In this document: positions 53,527 to 63,260 of the stretch, piece after piece
Layout of the letters: every line of letters begins with the position of its first letter
Position numbering within the stretch: the first letter of the stretch is position 1
Origin: Rhizobium pisi
GTDB taxonomy: Bacteria > Pseudomonadota > Alphaproteobacteria > Rhizobiales > Rhizobiaceae
DNA length: 64,000 bases
Direction of reading: 5' to 3'
Assembly (NCBI RefSeq): GCF_003938655.1
Contig: NZ_RJJT01000026.1
Location: 1-64,000, forward strand
Program-made: the position numbers and the translations under genes
Notes under the pieces: model-generated
The model's input: the letters and a program-made list of their open reading frames with translations, nothing else
The model's database searches: none
Told to the model about the DNA's origin: nothing

Positions 53527-55455
53527 ATGCGGATCAGAGGGACAAGCCCGAAAACAGGTATTGCGTATCGGCGAACAGGCACCATGATGGTGGTTGCAGC
53601 GGCGGCTGCATTCTCACCGGTCCTGATCGGCGATGCTTACGCCTTCAAGCTTTTCGGCATTACCATCTTCGGCAAGGATAAAGACGAAGGCGAACAGGTG
53701 CCCGATCCTGTGCGCTATCAAGTCGACCTCAAAGCAGATACCGCCGATCCCGACCTGAAAGAAGCGCTGGAAAACAGTTCCCGCCTCGTCAGCGACCAAG
53801 CGCAGCCGGTTTCCGGCGATCTCGGCATTGTCGTCAAGGCGCGCGACGACCGCGAACGGCTGATCGCCGCCTTGTACGAAAAGGCCCGTTATGGCGGCGT
53901 GGTTACGATCACCATCGACGGCAGGGATATCGACGACCTACCGCCCAATCCGACATTCGACCGGTCCGGACCGATTCCCGTCACCGTGACCGTCGCACCC
54001 GGTCCCGTCTTCACGGTCAACGAAGTGCAGTTCGGCGGGGACGCCGCAAACCGCAATCCCGCCGATTACGATCTCGCCCCAGGCGCCGAGGCCGGCTCGC
54101 TCGCCATCATCAAGGCCGGCGACAAAATAGTCGAACAATTGAAGAGCGAAGGCCGCCCCTTCGCCAAACTGACGGAGCGCAAGGTCGTCGCCGATCACAA
54201 GAGCAACACCGTCGACATCGTGCTTGCTGCCGAAGGTGGCCCTATCGCCCCGATCGGCGATGTCGGCGTCACTGGCGAAAAGACCGTCAAACCCGGTTTT
54301 ATCCAGCGTTATTCGCGGCTGAACAAGGGCGAGGCCTACTCTCCGGAAGCGCTGAAGAAAGCCGGCGAACGGCTCCGCGCCCTCGGCGTCTTTTCGAGCG
54401 TCACCATTCACCAGGGCGATGCGCTGGCGCCGGATGGTACCTTGCCGATGACGATCGAGGTTTCCGAAGGCAAGAGGCGCTACTTCGGCGTCGGCGCGCA
54501 ATATTCCACCACCGACGGCTTCGGCATCCAGGGCTATTGGGGCCATCGCAATCTGTTCGGCGAGGCCGAGACGCTGAGGATCGAGGGATCTGTTTCGCGG
54601 CTTGGCGAAACGACCGATGTCGGCAACCTCGACTATTCGGCCGGCATCCTCTTCACCAAGCCGGGCGCCTTCTTCCCCGCTGCCACGCTGAAGGCCGGCA
54701 TCGTCGCCAAGACGGTCAATCCGGATGCCTACAACGCGACGCTCGTCACCGCCTCGCTCGGCCTTTCCTACGAACTGACCGACAAGGACACGATCTCTGC
54801 GAGCGGCGAGGTCAGCTGGGAGCGCGACGACGATGCCTTCGGCGAGAACGACTATCTCACCGTCACTCTGCCGATCCAATATGACCGCGACGAGCGCGAC
54901 GACAAGTTCAACCCGACAGAGGGCTATCGCGCCACACTCTCGGCAAAGCCCGGCTACGAGATCTTCAACGCCACGCCCTATGCGGCGTTCGAAGGCTCGA
55001 TCTCCGGCTATCTGCCGTTCGGCGCCGAGGATGGAGTGGTGCTTGCCGGCAAGGTTGCCACCGGTGTCTTGATTGGCGGCGACGGCATCGAGAACATTCC
55101 CGCCACCCAGCGCTTCTTTGCCGGCGGAGGCGGCTCCGTGCGCGGATACAGCTATCAGGAAATCTCGCCCTATAACGACAATGGCGATGCCACCGGCGGC
55201 CGCTCCTATGTGACCGGTTCGCTGGAGGCCCGCATCAAGATCACCGACACGATCGGCATCGTGCCCTTCATCGATGTCGGCACGGTATCGGGCAGCACCT
55301 TCCCTGGTTTTTCCGATATCCGCGCCGGCGCCGGCGCGGGAATACGATATGCGACGCCTTTCGGCCCGCTGCGGCTTGATTTTGCCGTGCCGCTGAACAA
55401 GTACGAGAATGGCACAGATTACGGAATTTACGCCGGCATAGGCCAGTCCTTCTAG
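53527..55455 (+). CDS. tamA: Outer-membrane assembly protein TamA
   Basis: A 642-residue Omp85-family protein. A signal-type N-terminus (MMVVAAAAAFSPVLIG, ending AYA) leads into POTRA-like repeats (residues about 60-320) and a C-terminal 16-strand barrel; the VRGYSYQEISPY segment is the Omp85 lid/loop signature (VRGY), and GIRYATPFGPLRLDFAVPL is the typical last-strand region ending in F. TamA spans the outer membrane and works with TamB, which follows 66 bases later. ATG 53527 is the first in frame with a long arginine-rich leader; ATG 53584 would give a shorter signal peptide and is an alternative. Confidence 0.94.
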   Translation: MRIRGTSPKTGIAYRRTGTMMVVAAAAAFSPVLIGDAYAFKLFGITIFGKDKDEGEQVPDPVRYQVDLKADTADPDLKEALENSSRLVSDQAQPVSGDLGIVVKARDDRERLIAALYEKARYGGVVTITIDGRDIDDLPPNPTFDRSGPIPVTVTVAPGPVFTVNEVQFGGDAANRNPADYDLAPGAEAGSLAIIKAGDKIVEQLKSEGRPFAKLTERKVVADHKSNTVDIVLAAEGGPIAPIGDVGVTGEKTVKPGFIQRYSRLNKGEAYSPEALKKAGERLRALGVFSSVTIHQGDALAPDGTLPMTIEVSEGKRRYFGVGAQYSTTDGFGIQGYWGHRNLFGEAETLRIEGSVSRLGETTDVGNLDYSAGILFTKPGAFFPAATLKAGIVAKTVNPDAYNATLVTASLGLSYELTDKDTISASGEVSWERDDDAFGENDYLTVTLPIQYDRDERDDKFNPTEGYRATLSAKPGYEIFNATPYAAFEGSISGYLPFGAEDGVVLAGKVATGVLIGGDGIENIPATQRFFAGGGGSVRGYSYQEISPYNDNGDATGGRSYVTGSLEARIKITDTIGIVPFIDVGTVSGSTFPGFSDIRAGAGAGIRYATPFGPLRLDFAVPLNKYENGTDYGIYAGIGQSF

Positions 55456-55521
55456 GGTGGCCGATTCCGCTTTGTTTTCCGATCTGTGGGCCGTCATGAA
55501 AACGGAGTAGTGTCCGCGCCG

Positions 55522-58500
55522 ATGCAAACGCTGGCAAAAATCGTCACTTGGATCCTGCGGCTCACCGGCTATGCCCTGGGCGTTACTTTGATTCTCGCTG
55601 TCGCGGCGCTTGCGATCTTCGGCTTTACTGCCTTCGGCGCCCGCATCGTCACCGAGAAGATCGCGTCCACGCTTTCCAACCGTGACATGACGATCGAGGT
55701 TCGCGAACCGGAAGGCCTTTTGACGGGCGGGCTTCGTGCCGCCGAGATCACCATCTCCGATACCAGGGGCGTCTTTGCCGAAATCCATGGAATCGCGGTC
55801 GATTGGAATCCGCTCGTGCTGCTGACGGGGACTTTCCACGCCAAACGCTTCGAGATCGATGCAATCAACGTGCTGCGCAAGCCGGTGCGCACCCTGCCCT
55901 CGCGGCCTGGAGCCGAAAAATCCGGCGGGTTCAGTCTTCCCCTCAAGGTCGACATCGACCGCGTCGCGCTGCCCGATATCAAGCTTGCCGAACCTTTTGC
56001 CGGCCGCGCTTTTGCGCTCGCCGCCGAGGGGAGCCTTTCGGCGAACGGCGACGGCGGCGAAGCCGTCGTCAATGTCAGCCGTCACGAGGTACCGGATGCG
56101 CGGCTTGCCGCCGACATCGCCTTTGCTCCGGCCGAAAACCGGCTGCGGCTGAAGGCTGAGCTTTCCGAGCCGAAGGGCGGACTGCTGGCAGGCTTTCTCG
56201 GCCTGCCCGATAGTCCCGCCGTCAACATCGATCTCGACGGAGAGGGGCCGATATCCGATTGGAAGGGCAAATTGCAGGCCGCCCTCGACGGACAGCAGCG
56301 TGCCGCAATCGAAGCCCGACATGCCATCACCGCGGACGGGTTGCACCATCTCGACCTCAAGGGCGGCGGCGACCTGAGCTCGCTGCTTCCATCGGCATTC
56401 CGGCCGCTTTTTGCCGGCCAGACCAATATCGATCTCGCCGCCACCTTCGACAACCGCGGCAAGATTGATATCCAGACCGGCAATCTCGCCACCGGCAGCG
56501 TCGTGATCGCCGCATCGGGCACGCTCGACCCGGCCGGCAACAACAGCCTGAACGCCAATCTGCTCGGCACGTCAGGCCCTGTCGATTTCCGCTGGCCCCT
56601 CCCCGAAGGCGAAGCACGGTTCCTGATCTCGGGGCTCAACCTGGCCCTGACGGGCGATGCGCGGGCGGCCCGGCTGAACGTCAGCGGCTCGCTCGACACT
56701 GCGACCCTTCCGGAGGCCGATATCCGCAACGTCAAGCTGACGGCAAAAAGCGACGCCTTCAATCTCGCCGCCCGTTCCGGCAGTGTCCAGCTGCGCCTCG
56801 TGGCCGGCGATATGACTTTTGCCGACCCGAACCTCAACCGCGCGGTCCAGGGGCCGGTCACCATCGCCGCGCCCCTGCAGATCTCGCAGGACGGCATCGG
56901 CTTCAACGGTACCACCGTCGAAAGCGCCAATATCAGCGGTGGTCTCAACGGCTCCTATCGCCTGGTGGATGCGGCGCTGACCGGCAACGTCAAGCTCGCC
57001 ATCGAGCCGGCAGCCCTGCCGGCCGCTTTGGCGGGCAAGTTCGACGGGCCGATCTCGCTCGAAAGCCAGGTCGCCGGCACCATCCCGTCGAAGTTCGCGT
57101 TTTCCAATATCGTCGTGAAATCAGGCACGCTCGAAGCCGCCGGCAATGTCGCGCTCGACGGCTCGGCGTTGAATGCCGATCTCTCCGGCCGGCTGCCCGA
57201 TATCGGCAAGCTCGTGACAGGTACCAGCGGCGGGGTAGGTTACGCATTAAGGATCGGGGGAGAACTCCCGGCAATTTCCGTGACGGCCAATCTCAAGGCA
57301 GCCAGCCTTGAGATGGCTGACCGCGTGCTCGCCAATCTCAATGTCGACCTGTCGGGCCTCGCCGATCCCAAGGCGCCGCAGGGCAAGATCGCCGCCACCG
57401 GCACGATCGACGGCCAACCGATCGGCATCAACGGCGACATCCGCTCCGAAAACGGCAAGATGAGCATTCCCGCGCTGAGCGCCGACATCGGCGGCAACCG
57501 GCTGACCGGCAATCTCGAATTCTCGGCCTCGCTCCAACCGACCGGCGCATTGACCTTCGATTTCCCCAATGTCGGCCTGCTCGCGGCACTCGGCGGACAG
57601 AAAGCGGAAGGCGATCTCAAGGGTTCGCTCGGCATCAGCAGCGACGGCGGCAAAATTGCGCTCAAGCTGCTTGCAAAAGGTGGCTCGATCCGCCGTGATA
57701 CGCTTGCGATCGTCAAGCCGGATATCGATGTCACGGTCAGCGATCTCTATGCCCTTGCCGCGAACGGCACGGTCAAGACCGCGGAAGTGAGCGTCGGAAC
57801 GAACAAGCTTGCCGGCCTTTCGCTCAGGTTTGCCAAGGAGCAGAACAACACCCGCTTCGATCTCGATGCCGCCTATGACGGCAACCCCGTGCTGGCGGCC
57901 GGCAATGTCGAGGCGGCGGGCGGCACGGTCGACTTGAACCTCGATCGTTTCTCGGCAAGCCCCCGCAATATCCCGATCGAACTTGCCGCACCGACGCTGA
58001 TCACGATCGGCGGCGGGAGCGCCAATCTGAATGGATTGACGCTGAAAACCGGCGCCGGCTCGGTGAGTGTCACCGGCTCGGCCGGCGACACGCTGAAGCT
58101 CGATGCCGAGATCAAGGAACTACCGGCAGCACTCGCCAACGGTTTCGTGCCGAACCTTACGGCAGGCGGCACGATTTCGGGAACGATTGCGGTAACGGGC
58201 ACGCCCGCCGCGCCCGTGGCCGACTTCAAGCTCGATTGGAAAGATGCGACGACGGGCCAGACCAAGGGAGCGGGTCTCGCGCCGCTCGGCATCATCGCAG
58301 GCGGTAAATTCGCCGACAAGAAACTCGATTTCGATACGATGGTGAGCGGCAATGACGGCCTGTCGCTCCGGGCCGCCGGAAACGTGGCGCTCGCCGACCC
58401 GGCAGCCCCGATCCTCGATGTCAAAGCCGATATCCTCAACCTGCCGGCCCGCATCGCCAATGGTTTCGTCCCAGATCTCGCTGCCGAAGGCACGATAACG

Positions 58501-61500
58501 GGAAGAGTGACGGCCTCGGGCTCGCTTGACGCTCCGACCGCCGATTTCGATCTCGATTGGAAAAATGCCGCGACGAGCCACACCAAGCGGGCCGGCCTTG
58601 CCGATCTCGCCGTGAAGGCTTCCGGAAAATTTGCCGACAGCAAGCTCGATTTCGAAACAGCGATTGCAGGCGCAGGCAATCTCTCGCTCAAGGCAAACGG
58701 CAATGCCGCCATCACGGGCACGACGATCGGCAACGTCAAGGTCGACGCCGTGCTGGCCGATATCCCGGCAAGCATCGCAAACAGCTTCGTCGCCGATCTC
58801 GCCGCCGAAGGCGCTATCTCCGGACAGCTCTCCGCCACCGGTTCGCTTTCCGCCCCGTCGGCGAATTTCAATCTCGATTGGAAAGGGGCGGCGACAAGCC
58901 ACACGAAGCGCGCCGGCCTTGCCGCGCTCAGCCTCACCGCGTCGGGAAAATTCGCCGAAAACAAGCTTGATTTCAACGCCGCAGCCAGCGGCGACAAAGG
59001 CCTCTCGTTGAAGGCCATGGGCAATGTCGCCCTCGCCGGCACGGCGATCGATAACGTCAAGATCGATGCTGAGATCGCCAATGTTCCGGCGAGCCTCGCA
59101 AACGCCTTCGTTCCGGACCTCGCCGCCGGCGGCACGATCTCAGGCACACTCTCCGCCGCCGGAACACCCGCCGCGCCGAAGGCCGACTTCAAGCTCGACT
59201 GGACGGATGTCGCAACCAGCCACACCAGAAGCGCCCATCTCTTGGGCCTTACGCTTGCCGCATCGGGGCGCTTCGCCGATAACCGGCTTAACTTCGATGC
59301 CGATCTCGACGGTGAGGGCGGCCTCTCGCTGAAAGCCGCCGGCAATGTCGCAATCGAGGGCACCTCGGTCCGCAATCTCGACGTCAAAGCCGATCTTGCC
59401 AACCTGCCCGCGAGCCTCGCCAATGGTTTTGTGCCGGGCCTCGCCGCAGAAGGCACAGTGTCGGGAACGGCATCAGCCTTCGGGACGCTTCCGAAACCGG
59501 CGGTCGATTTCAAGCTCGACTGGAAGAACGCCGCAACCGCCCAGACCCGAAGCAGCGGCCTCTCTGGCCTCAGCGCCGCAGCATCCGGCAAGTTCGCCAA
59601 TGACAGGGTCGATTTCGACGCCAACCTCGCCGGCAGGGATGGCGTGCTGGCCAAAGCGACGGGCGGCGTGACGATCGCGGGAACGGCCATCCGCGACCTT
59701 TCGATCAATGCCGATATCCCGGCGCTGCCGGCAAATATCGCAAATGCCTTCGTTCCCGGCCTCGGTGCAGAAGGCACGCTTTCGGCAAACGCCGTGACCT
59801 CGGGAACGCCGGCCAATCCGATCGTCGATTTCAAGCTCGGCTGGAAGGACGCCGCGACCAGCCATACCAAGGCTGCCGGCATCTCCCACCTCACGCTGGC
59901 GGCGACAGGAAAATATGCCGGTGACAGGCTCAATTTCGATGCCGACCTTAGCGGCAGCGGCGGCATCGCGCTGAAAGCCTCCGGCAATCTCACCCTCGCG
60001 GGCACATCGATCCGGTCAGTCGATGTGACAGCCAATGCCAACGGCCTTCCCGCAGGCATCGCCAACGGCTTTGTGCCCGGTCTTGCCGCCGAGGGCGCGG
60101 TTTCGGCGACCGTAAAGGCCACCGGCACGCCGTCGGCGCCCTCCGTCGATTTCAAGGTCGACTGGAAGAACGCAGCCACCAGCCAGACGAAGGGCGCCGG
60201 CCTCTCGCCGTTCACCATCGGCGCATCCGGCAAGCTTGCCGAAAACAGGCTGACGGTCGACACCAGCCTGACCGGTGACGCCGGCATGTCGCTGAGGGGC
60301 GGCGGCAGCGTGGTCATATCAGGCGACCGCGCCCTCGACATGCACTTCAACGGCAATCTTCCCTTCGCCGTGCTCGGCGCACCGCTTGCGGAGCAGGGCC
60401 TCGTTGCCGATGGTGTCGCCACCGTCGATCTGCGGATCGGTGGAACAGCCGCGGCACCCGTCATCAATGGCACCGTCGTAACCAATGGCGCAAAACTCGT
60501 CGACGTCCGGCGCAATCTTGCCGTCAACAATGTCGCGGCGACCGTCAGCTTCAACGGCAGCCAGGCCGTAATCTCGCGTCTCAACGGCAGCCTCGGCGGC
60601 GGCGGCACGATTTCGGCGAGCGGCACTATCGGCATCCAGCCGGCCGGCGGCTTCCCCGCCGACATTTCGATCAAGCTCGACAAAGCGGCCTATGTCGATG
60701 GAACCCTCGTCGTCTCGACCGTCAGCGGGACGCTCGGCCTGCGCGGACCGATCATGAATGCGACGCTGAACGGCAAGCTTCAGCTGGAAAAGACCTCGAT
60801 CACGGTCCCTGAAAAATTGCCGACCTCGCTGCGCGAAATCGACATCCGCCATGTCAATGCGCCTCGGGCGGTGCTTGCGCAGCTGCGGGACGACCGCGAG
60901 CGGAAACCGGGGGAGAAATCCTCGGTCCTCGCTCTGGATCTCGAAATCGATGCGCCCTCGCATATCTTCGTGCGCGGCCGCGGCATCGATGCCGAACTCG
61001 GCGGCCAAGTGACGATCCGCGGAACGGCGGCAGTGCCTGTTGTGACTGGCGGTTTCACCATGCGCCGCGGCCGGCTGACCATTCTCAATCGCCGGCTAGA
61101 TTTCTCCAACAAGAGCAGGATCACCTTTGCTGGCGACCTGACGCCGGCACTCGATATGGAAGCGACGTCGGCTTCCGGCACAACGACACTGACCGTCGAT
61201 GTCGCGGGCCTCGCCACCGATCCCTCGATCACCTTTTCCTCCTCTCCCCAGCTGCCGCAGGACGAGGTGTTGGCACAGCTGATCTTCGGCCAGTCGATGT
61301 CGAAGCTCTCGCCGGTGCAGATCGCCCAGCTCGCGGACGCTGTCAGCCAGCTGGCCGGAAACCGTTCCACCTCGCTTTTCGAAGGCCTGCGTAATCAGCT
61401 CGGCGTCGACGATTTCGACGTCAGCACCGATTCCAAGGGCCAGACGAGCGTCAGCGTCGGCCGCTATCTCAACGACCGCACCTATTTCGAACTGCAGCAG

Positions 61501-61623
61501 GGCGGCGCGGCCGGCGCCAAGGCCATCATCAACCTCGATGTCGGCCGCGGCGTCAAACTGCGGGGAGGGGCCGGCGGCAACGGCGAAGGTGAAGCAGGTA
61601 TCGTCTACGAACGCGAATATTGA
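55522..61623 (+). CDS. tamB: TamB translocation and assembly module protein
   Basis: A 2033-residue inner-membrane-anchored protein spanning the periplasm. One N-terminal membrane helix (about residues 7-32) is followed by a very long beta-strand-rich region and a C-terminal TamB/DUF490 domain (from about residue 1630, with GSLGGGGTISASGTIG and the end GEAGIVYEREY). Family members form a hydrophobic groove for lipid or outer-membrane-protein transfer and bind TamA. Residues about 862-1612 contain seven tandem 107-residue repeats, making this protein longer than the E. coli 1259-residue TamB. ATG 55522 is preferred to GTG 55486. Confidence 0.94.
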   Translation: MQTLAKIVTWILRLTGYALGVTLILAVAALAIFGFTAFGARIVTEKIASTLSNRDMTIEVREPEGLLTGGLRAAEITISDTRGVFAEIHGIAVDWNPLVLLTGTFHAKRFEIDAINVLRKPVRTLPSRPGAEKSGGFSLPLKVDIDRVALPDIKLAEPFAGRAFALAAEGSLSANGDGGEAVVNVSRHEVPDARLAADIAFAPAENRLRLKAELSEPKGGLLAGFLGLPDSPAVNIDLDGEGPISDWKGKLQAALDGQQRAAIEARHAITADGLHHLDLKGGGDLSSLLPSAFRPLFAGQTNIDLAATFDNRGKIDIQTGNLATGSVVIAASGTLDPAGNNSLNANLLGTSGPVDFRWPLPEGEARFLISGLNLALTGDARAARLNVSGSLDTATLPEADIRNVKLTAKSDAFNLAARSGSVQLRLVAGDMTFADPNLNRAVQGPVTIAAPLQISQDGIGFNGTTVESANISGGLNGSYRLVDAALTGNVKLAIEPAALPAALAGKFDGPISLESQVAGTIPSKFAFSNIVVKSGTLEAAGNVALDGSALNADLSGRLPDIGKLVTGTSGGVGYALRIGGELPAISVTANLKAASLEMADRVLANLNVDLSGLADPKAPQGKIAATGTIDGQPIGINGDIRSENGKMSIPALSADIGGNRLTGNLEFSASLQPTGALTFDFPNVGLLAALGGQKAEGDLKGSLGISSDGGKIALKLLAKGGSIRRDTLAIVKPDIDVTVSDLYALAANGTVKTAEVSVGTNKLAGLSLRFAKEQNNTRFDLDAAYDGNPVLAAGNVEAAGGTVDLNLDRFSASPRNIPIELAAPTLITIGGGSANLNGLTLKTGAGSVSVTGSAGDTLKLDAEIKELPAALANGFVPNLTAGGTISGTIAVTGTPAAPVADFKLDWKDATTGQTKGAGLAPLGIIAGGKFADKKLDFDTMVSGNDGLSLRAAGNVALADPAAPILDVKADILNLPARIANGFVPDLAAEGTITGRVTASGSLDAPTADFDLDWKNAATSHTKRAGLADLAVKASGKFADSKLDFETAIAGAGNLSLKANGNAAITGTTIGNVKVDAVLADIPASIANSFVADLAAEGAISGQLSATGSLSAPSANFNLDWKGAATSHTKRAGLAALSLTASGKFAENKLDFNAAASGDKGLSLKAMGNVALAGTAIDNVKIDAEIANVPASLANAFVPDLAAGGTISGTLSAAGTPAAPKADFKLDWTDVATSHTRSAHLLGLTLAASGRFADNRLNFDADLDGEGGLSLKAAGNVAIEGTSVRNLDVKADLANLPASLANGFVPGLAAEGTVSGTASAFGTLPKPAVDFKLDWKNAATAQTRSSGLSGLSAAASGKFANDRVDFDANLAGRDGVLAKATGGVTIAGTAIRDLSINADIPALPANIANAFVPGLGAEGTLSANAVTSGTPANPIVDFKLGWKDAATSHTKAAGISHLTLAATGKYAGDRLNFDADLSGSGGIALKASGNLTLAGTSIRSVDVTANANGLPAGIANGFVPGLAAEGAVSATVKATGTPSAPSVDFKVDWKNAATSQTKGAGLSPFTIGASGKLAENRLTVDTSLTGDAGMSLRGGGSVVISGDRALDMHFNGNLPFAVLGAPLAEQGLVADGVATVDLRIGGTAAAPVINGTVVTNGAKLVDVRRNLAVNNVAATVSFNGSQAVISRLNGSLGGGGTISASGTIGIQPAGGFPADISIKLDKAAYVDGTLVVSTVSGTLGLRGPIMNATLNGKLQLEKTSITVPEKLPTSLREIDIRHVNAPRAVLAQLRDDRERKPGEKSSVLALDLEIDAPSHIFVRGRGIDAELGGQVTIRGTAAVPVVTGGFTMRRGRLTILNRRLDFSNKSRITFAGDLTPALDMEATSASGTTTLTVDVAGLATDPSITFSSSPQLPQDEVLAQLIFGQSMSKLSPVQIAQLADAVSQLAGNRSTSLFEGLRNQLGVDDFDVSTDSKGQTSVSVGRYLNDRTYFELQQGGAAGAKAIINLDVGRGVKLRGGAGGNGEGEAGIVYEREY
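58096..60340 (+). repeat. Seven 321-bp in-frame repeats inside tamB
   Basis: The conserved codons for (I/L)AN in the LPA-x-(I/L)AN-x-FV motif fall at 58132, 58453, 58774, 59095, 59416, 59737 and 60058: the period is exactly 321 bases six times. Each 107-residue unit also carries a DWK-type segment followed by SHTK or a variant (WKNAATSHTKRAGL) and a GLSLKA(A)GN-type strand. Units are diverged, not recent copies. Confidence 0.9.
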
Positions 61624-61687
61624 ACCTGCCTGACTTCTGTTTTGAACAATTCTGGCAAGACCGCTTCGCGCGCTGCCTGGAATTGCT

Positions 61688-62125
61688 CTAGAAACCTGTC
61701 TTGCTCGTCTTGAGGAGAATGTTAGTCTCGGTCGAGTTGATGCCGTTGATCAACCGGATGCGGCGCAGCGTCTCGTCGAAAGAGGCAAGATCGCGATCCT
61801 CGAGTTCGGCGACGAAATCCCATTTGCCGTTGGTGCTGTGGAGTGCCCGCACCTGCGGCAGGCCCCTTAGCTGATCGGCCACTCTGTCGGCGAGCTTGCC
61901 GAGCACCTCGATCATGACGATGGCACGCACGCCGGCAGAGCGCGTCTCGTGACTGGTGCGGATGGTGAAGCCGACGATGGTGCCGCTGGCGACCAGCCGG
62001 TCGATACGGGCGGCGACCGTCGCCCGCGACGCGCCCGTCATCGCCGCAAGCGAGGAGACGGAAATCCGGGCATTGTGGCGAAGGGCGCTCAGAAGTTCGG
62101 TGTCGAGATCGTCCACGCTGATCAC
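61688..62125 (-). CDS. Lrp/AsnC-family regulator
   Basis: A 145-residue regulator: an N-terminal winged helix-turn-helix (LAAMTGASRATVAARIDRL) and a C-terminal RAM ligand-binding domain (AIVMIEVLGK, HSTNGKWDFVAELE). The start is GTG at 62125; a second GTG at 62116 is possible. It is divergent from the arginase gene, 124 bases away, and is the likely arginine/ornithine-responsive activator of that pathway, as Lrp-type regulators often control neighbouring amino-acid catabolism. Confidence 0.93.
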   Translation of the reverse strand: MISVDDLDTELLSALRHNARISVSSLAAMTGASRATVAARIDRLVASGTIVGFTIRTSHETRSAGVRAIVMIEVLGKLADRVADQLRGLPQVRALHSTNGKWDFVAELEDRDLASFDETLRRIRLINGINSTETNILLKTSKTGF

Positions 62126-62249
62126 TTTGTCAAAATAGCTTTATCAATCTGCGCGATCATAGTCCATTTCTGGCACTTTTCCATCTTTTTGCCGCCAGCC
62201 CTTTATCCCACTATCCGGCCGAAACAGGCCTCAACACGGAGCCCTCGAA

Positions 62250-63185
62250 ATGAATGCCCAATCACGATCCGTCACCCTCATCGGCGCCCCGTTGGAAGAA
62301 GGCTCCGGCCGCAGAGGCGCGGCCATGGGTCCTGCGGCGCTCCGCATTGCCGGCGTCGACCAGACGCTGATCGAGCTCGGCCATGACGTCGCCGATATCG
62401 GCGATCTCAGGATTGTGCCGGCGATGGACCTGCCGAATCATCCCAAAGCCCACAATCTGAGGATCGTCGGCGCCTTCACCCGCGCGCTCGAAAGCAGTGT
62501 CTACGACGTGGCCGCTTCCGGCCGCTTCCCGCTGATCCTCGGTGGCGACCACAGCCTTTCCATGGGCACCGTCTCCGGCATGGCGCGCTATGCCGCGGGC
62601 AAAGGTCGCCCGCTCTTCGTGCTCTGGCTCGACGCCCATGCCGATTTCAACTCTCCTGCCACGTCGCCCTCCGGCAATATTCACGGTATGCCCGTCGCCT
62701 TCTTCTGCGGCGAGGCCGAGTTCGCCGAGATCCTGCCGAAGGACCGGCCGTTCGTCGATCCGAAGAACGTCTTCCAGGTCGGCATCCGCTCGGTCGACGC
62801 GCGCGAGCGCGAGGAAATCCACGAACATGGCGTCTACGTCTTCGATATGCGAGCGATCGACGAGCAGGGCATCGGCGCGATCATGCGCCATATTCTCGAT
62901 GTCGTCGCCAAGGCGAATGGCTTGCTGCATGTCAGCCTCGACCTCGACTTTCTCGACCCCGAGATCGCCCCCGGCGTCGGCACGACTGTGCCCGGCGGCG
63001 CAACCTTCCGCGAGGCGCATCTCGTTATGGAAATGCTTTCGGACAGCGGCCTCGTCTCGTCACTCGATCTCGTCGAGCTCAATCCGTTTCTCGACGATCG
63101 CGGCAAGAGCGCCCGCATCCTGGTGGAGCTGACGGCAAGCCTCTTCGGCCGCCGCATCTTCGATCGTCCGACACGCGCCGCATAA
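62250..63185 (+). CDS. rocF: Arginase
   Basis: A 311-residue manganese enzyme that hydrolyses arginine to ornithine and urea. Metal ligands are in GGDHSLSMG, WLDAHADFN and HVSLDLDFLDP; the late LVELNPFLDD block is typical. CGGAG precedes ATG 62250. It forms an arginine degradation unit with the ornithine aminotransferase downstream, separated only by a 45-bp palindromic repeat. Confidence 0.96.
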   Translation: MNAQSRSVTLIGAPLEEGSGRRGAAMGPAALRIAGVDQTLIELGHDVADIGDLRIVPAMDLPNHPKAHNLRIVGAFTRALESSVYDVAASGRFPLILGGDHSLSMGTVSGMARYAAGKGRPLFVLWLDAHADFNSPATSPSGNIHGMPVAFFCGEAEFAEILPKDRPFVDPKNVFQVGIRSVDAREREEIHEHGVYVFDMRAIDEQGIGAIMRHILDVVAKANGLLHVSLDLDFLDPEIAPGVGTTVPGGATFREAHLVMEMLSDSGLVSSLDLVELNPFLDDRGKSARILVELTASLFGRRIFDRPTRAA

Positions 63186-63186
63186 A

Positions 63187-63231
63187 GCATGTCGCGCAAA
63201 AGTGTGCAGCGGTTTTGCGATAACGACATGC
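63187..63231. repeat. Rhizobial intergenic palindrome
   Basis: Outer arms GCATGTCG/CGACATGC and inner arms CGCAAAA/TTTTGCG surround GTGTGCAGCGG, giving a strong hairpin between rocF and rocD. The sequence type is very common in rhizobial intergenic DNA; a degenerate relative is at 41701-41746. It could stabilise the upstream mRNA or attenuate rocD. Confidence 0.75.
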
Positions 63232-63260
63232 GTTGAAATAGACTAAAAGGGAGAACGGCC

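Noticed and set aside
53938-56349. 803-codon open frame antisense to tamA-tamB
   Set aside because: It crosses two well-identified genes and their intergenic gap, with no ribosome-binding site or family features.
57873-60683. 936-codon open frame antisense to tamB
   Set aside because: High-GC codon structure and the internal 321-bp periodicity of tamB create long antisense frames; the sense product has a clear family and the antisense one has no recognisable domain.
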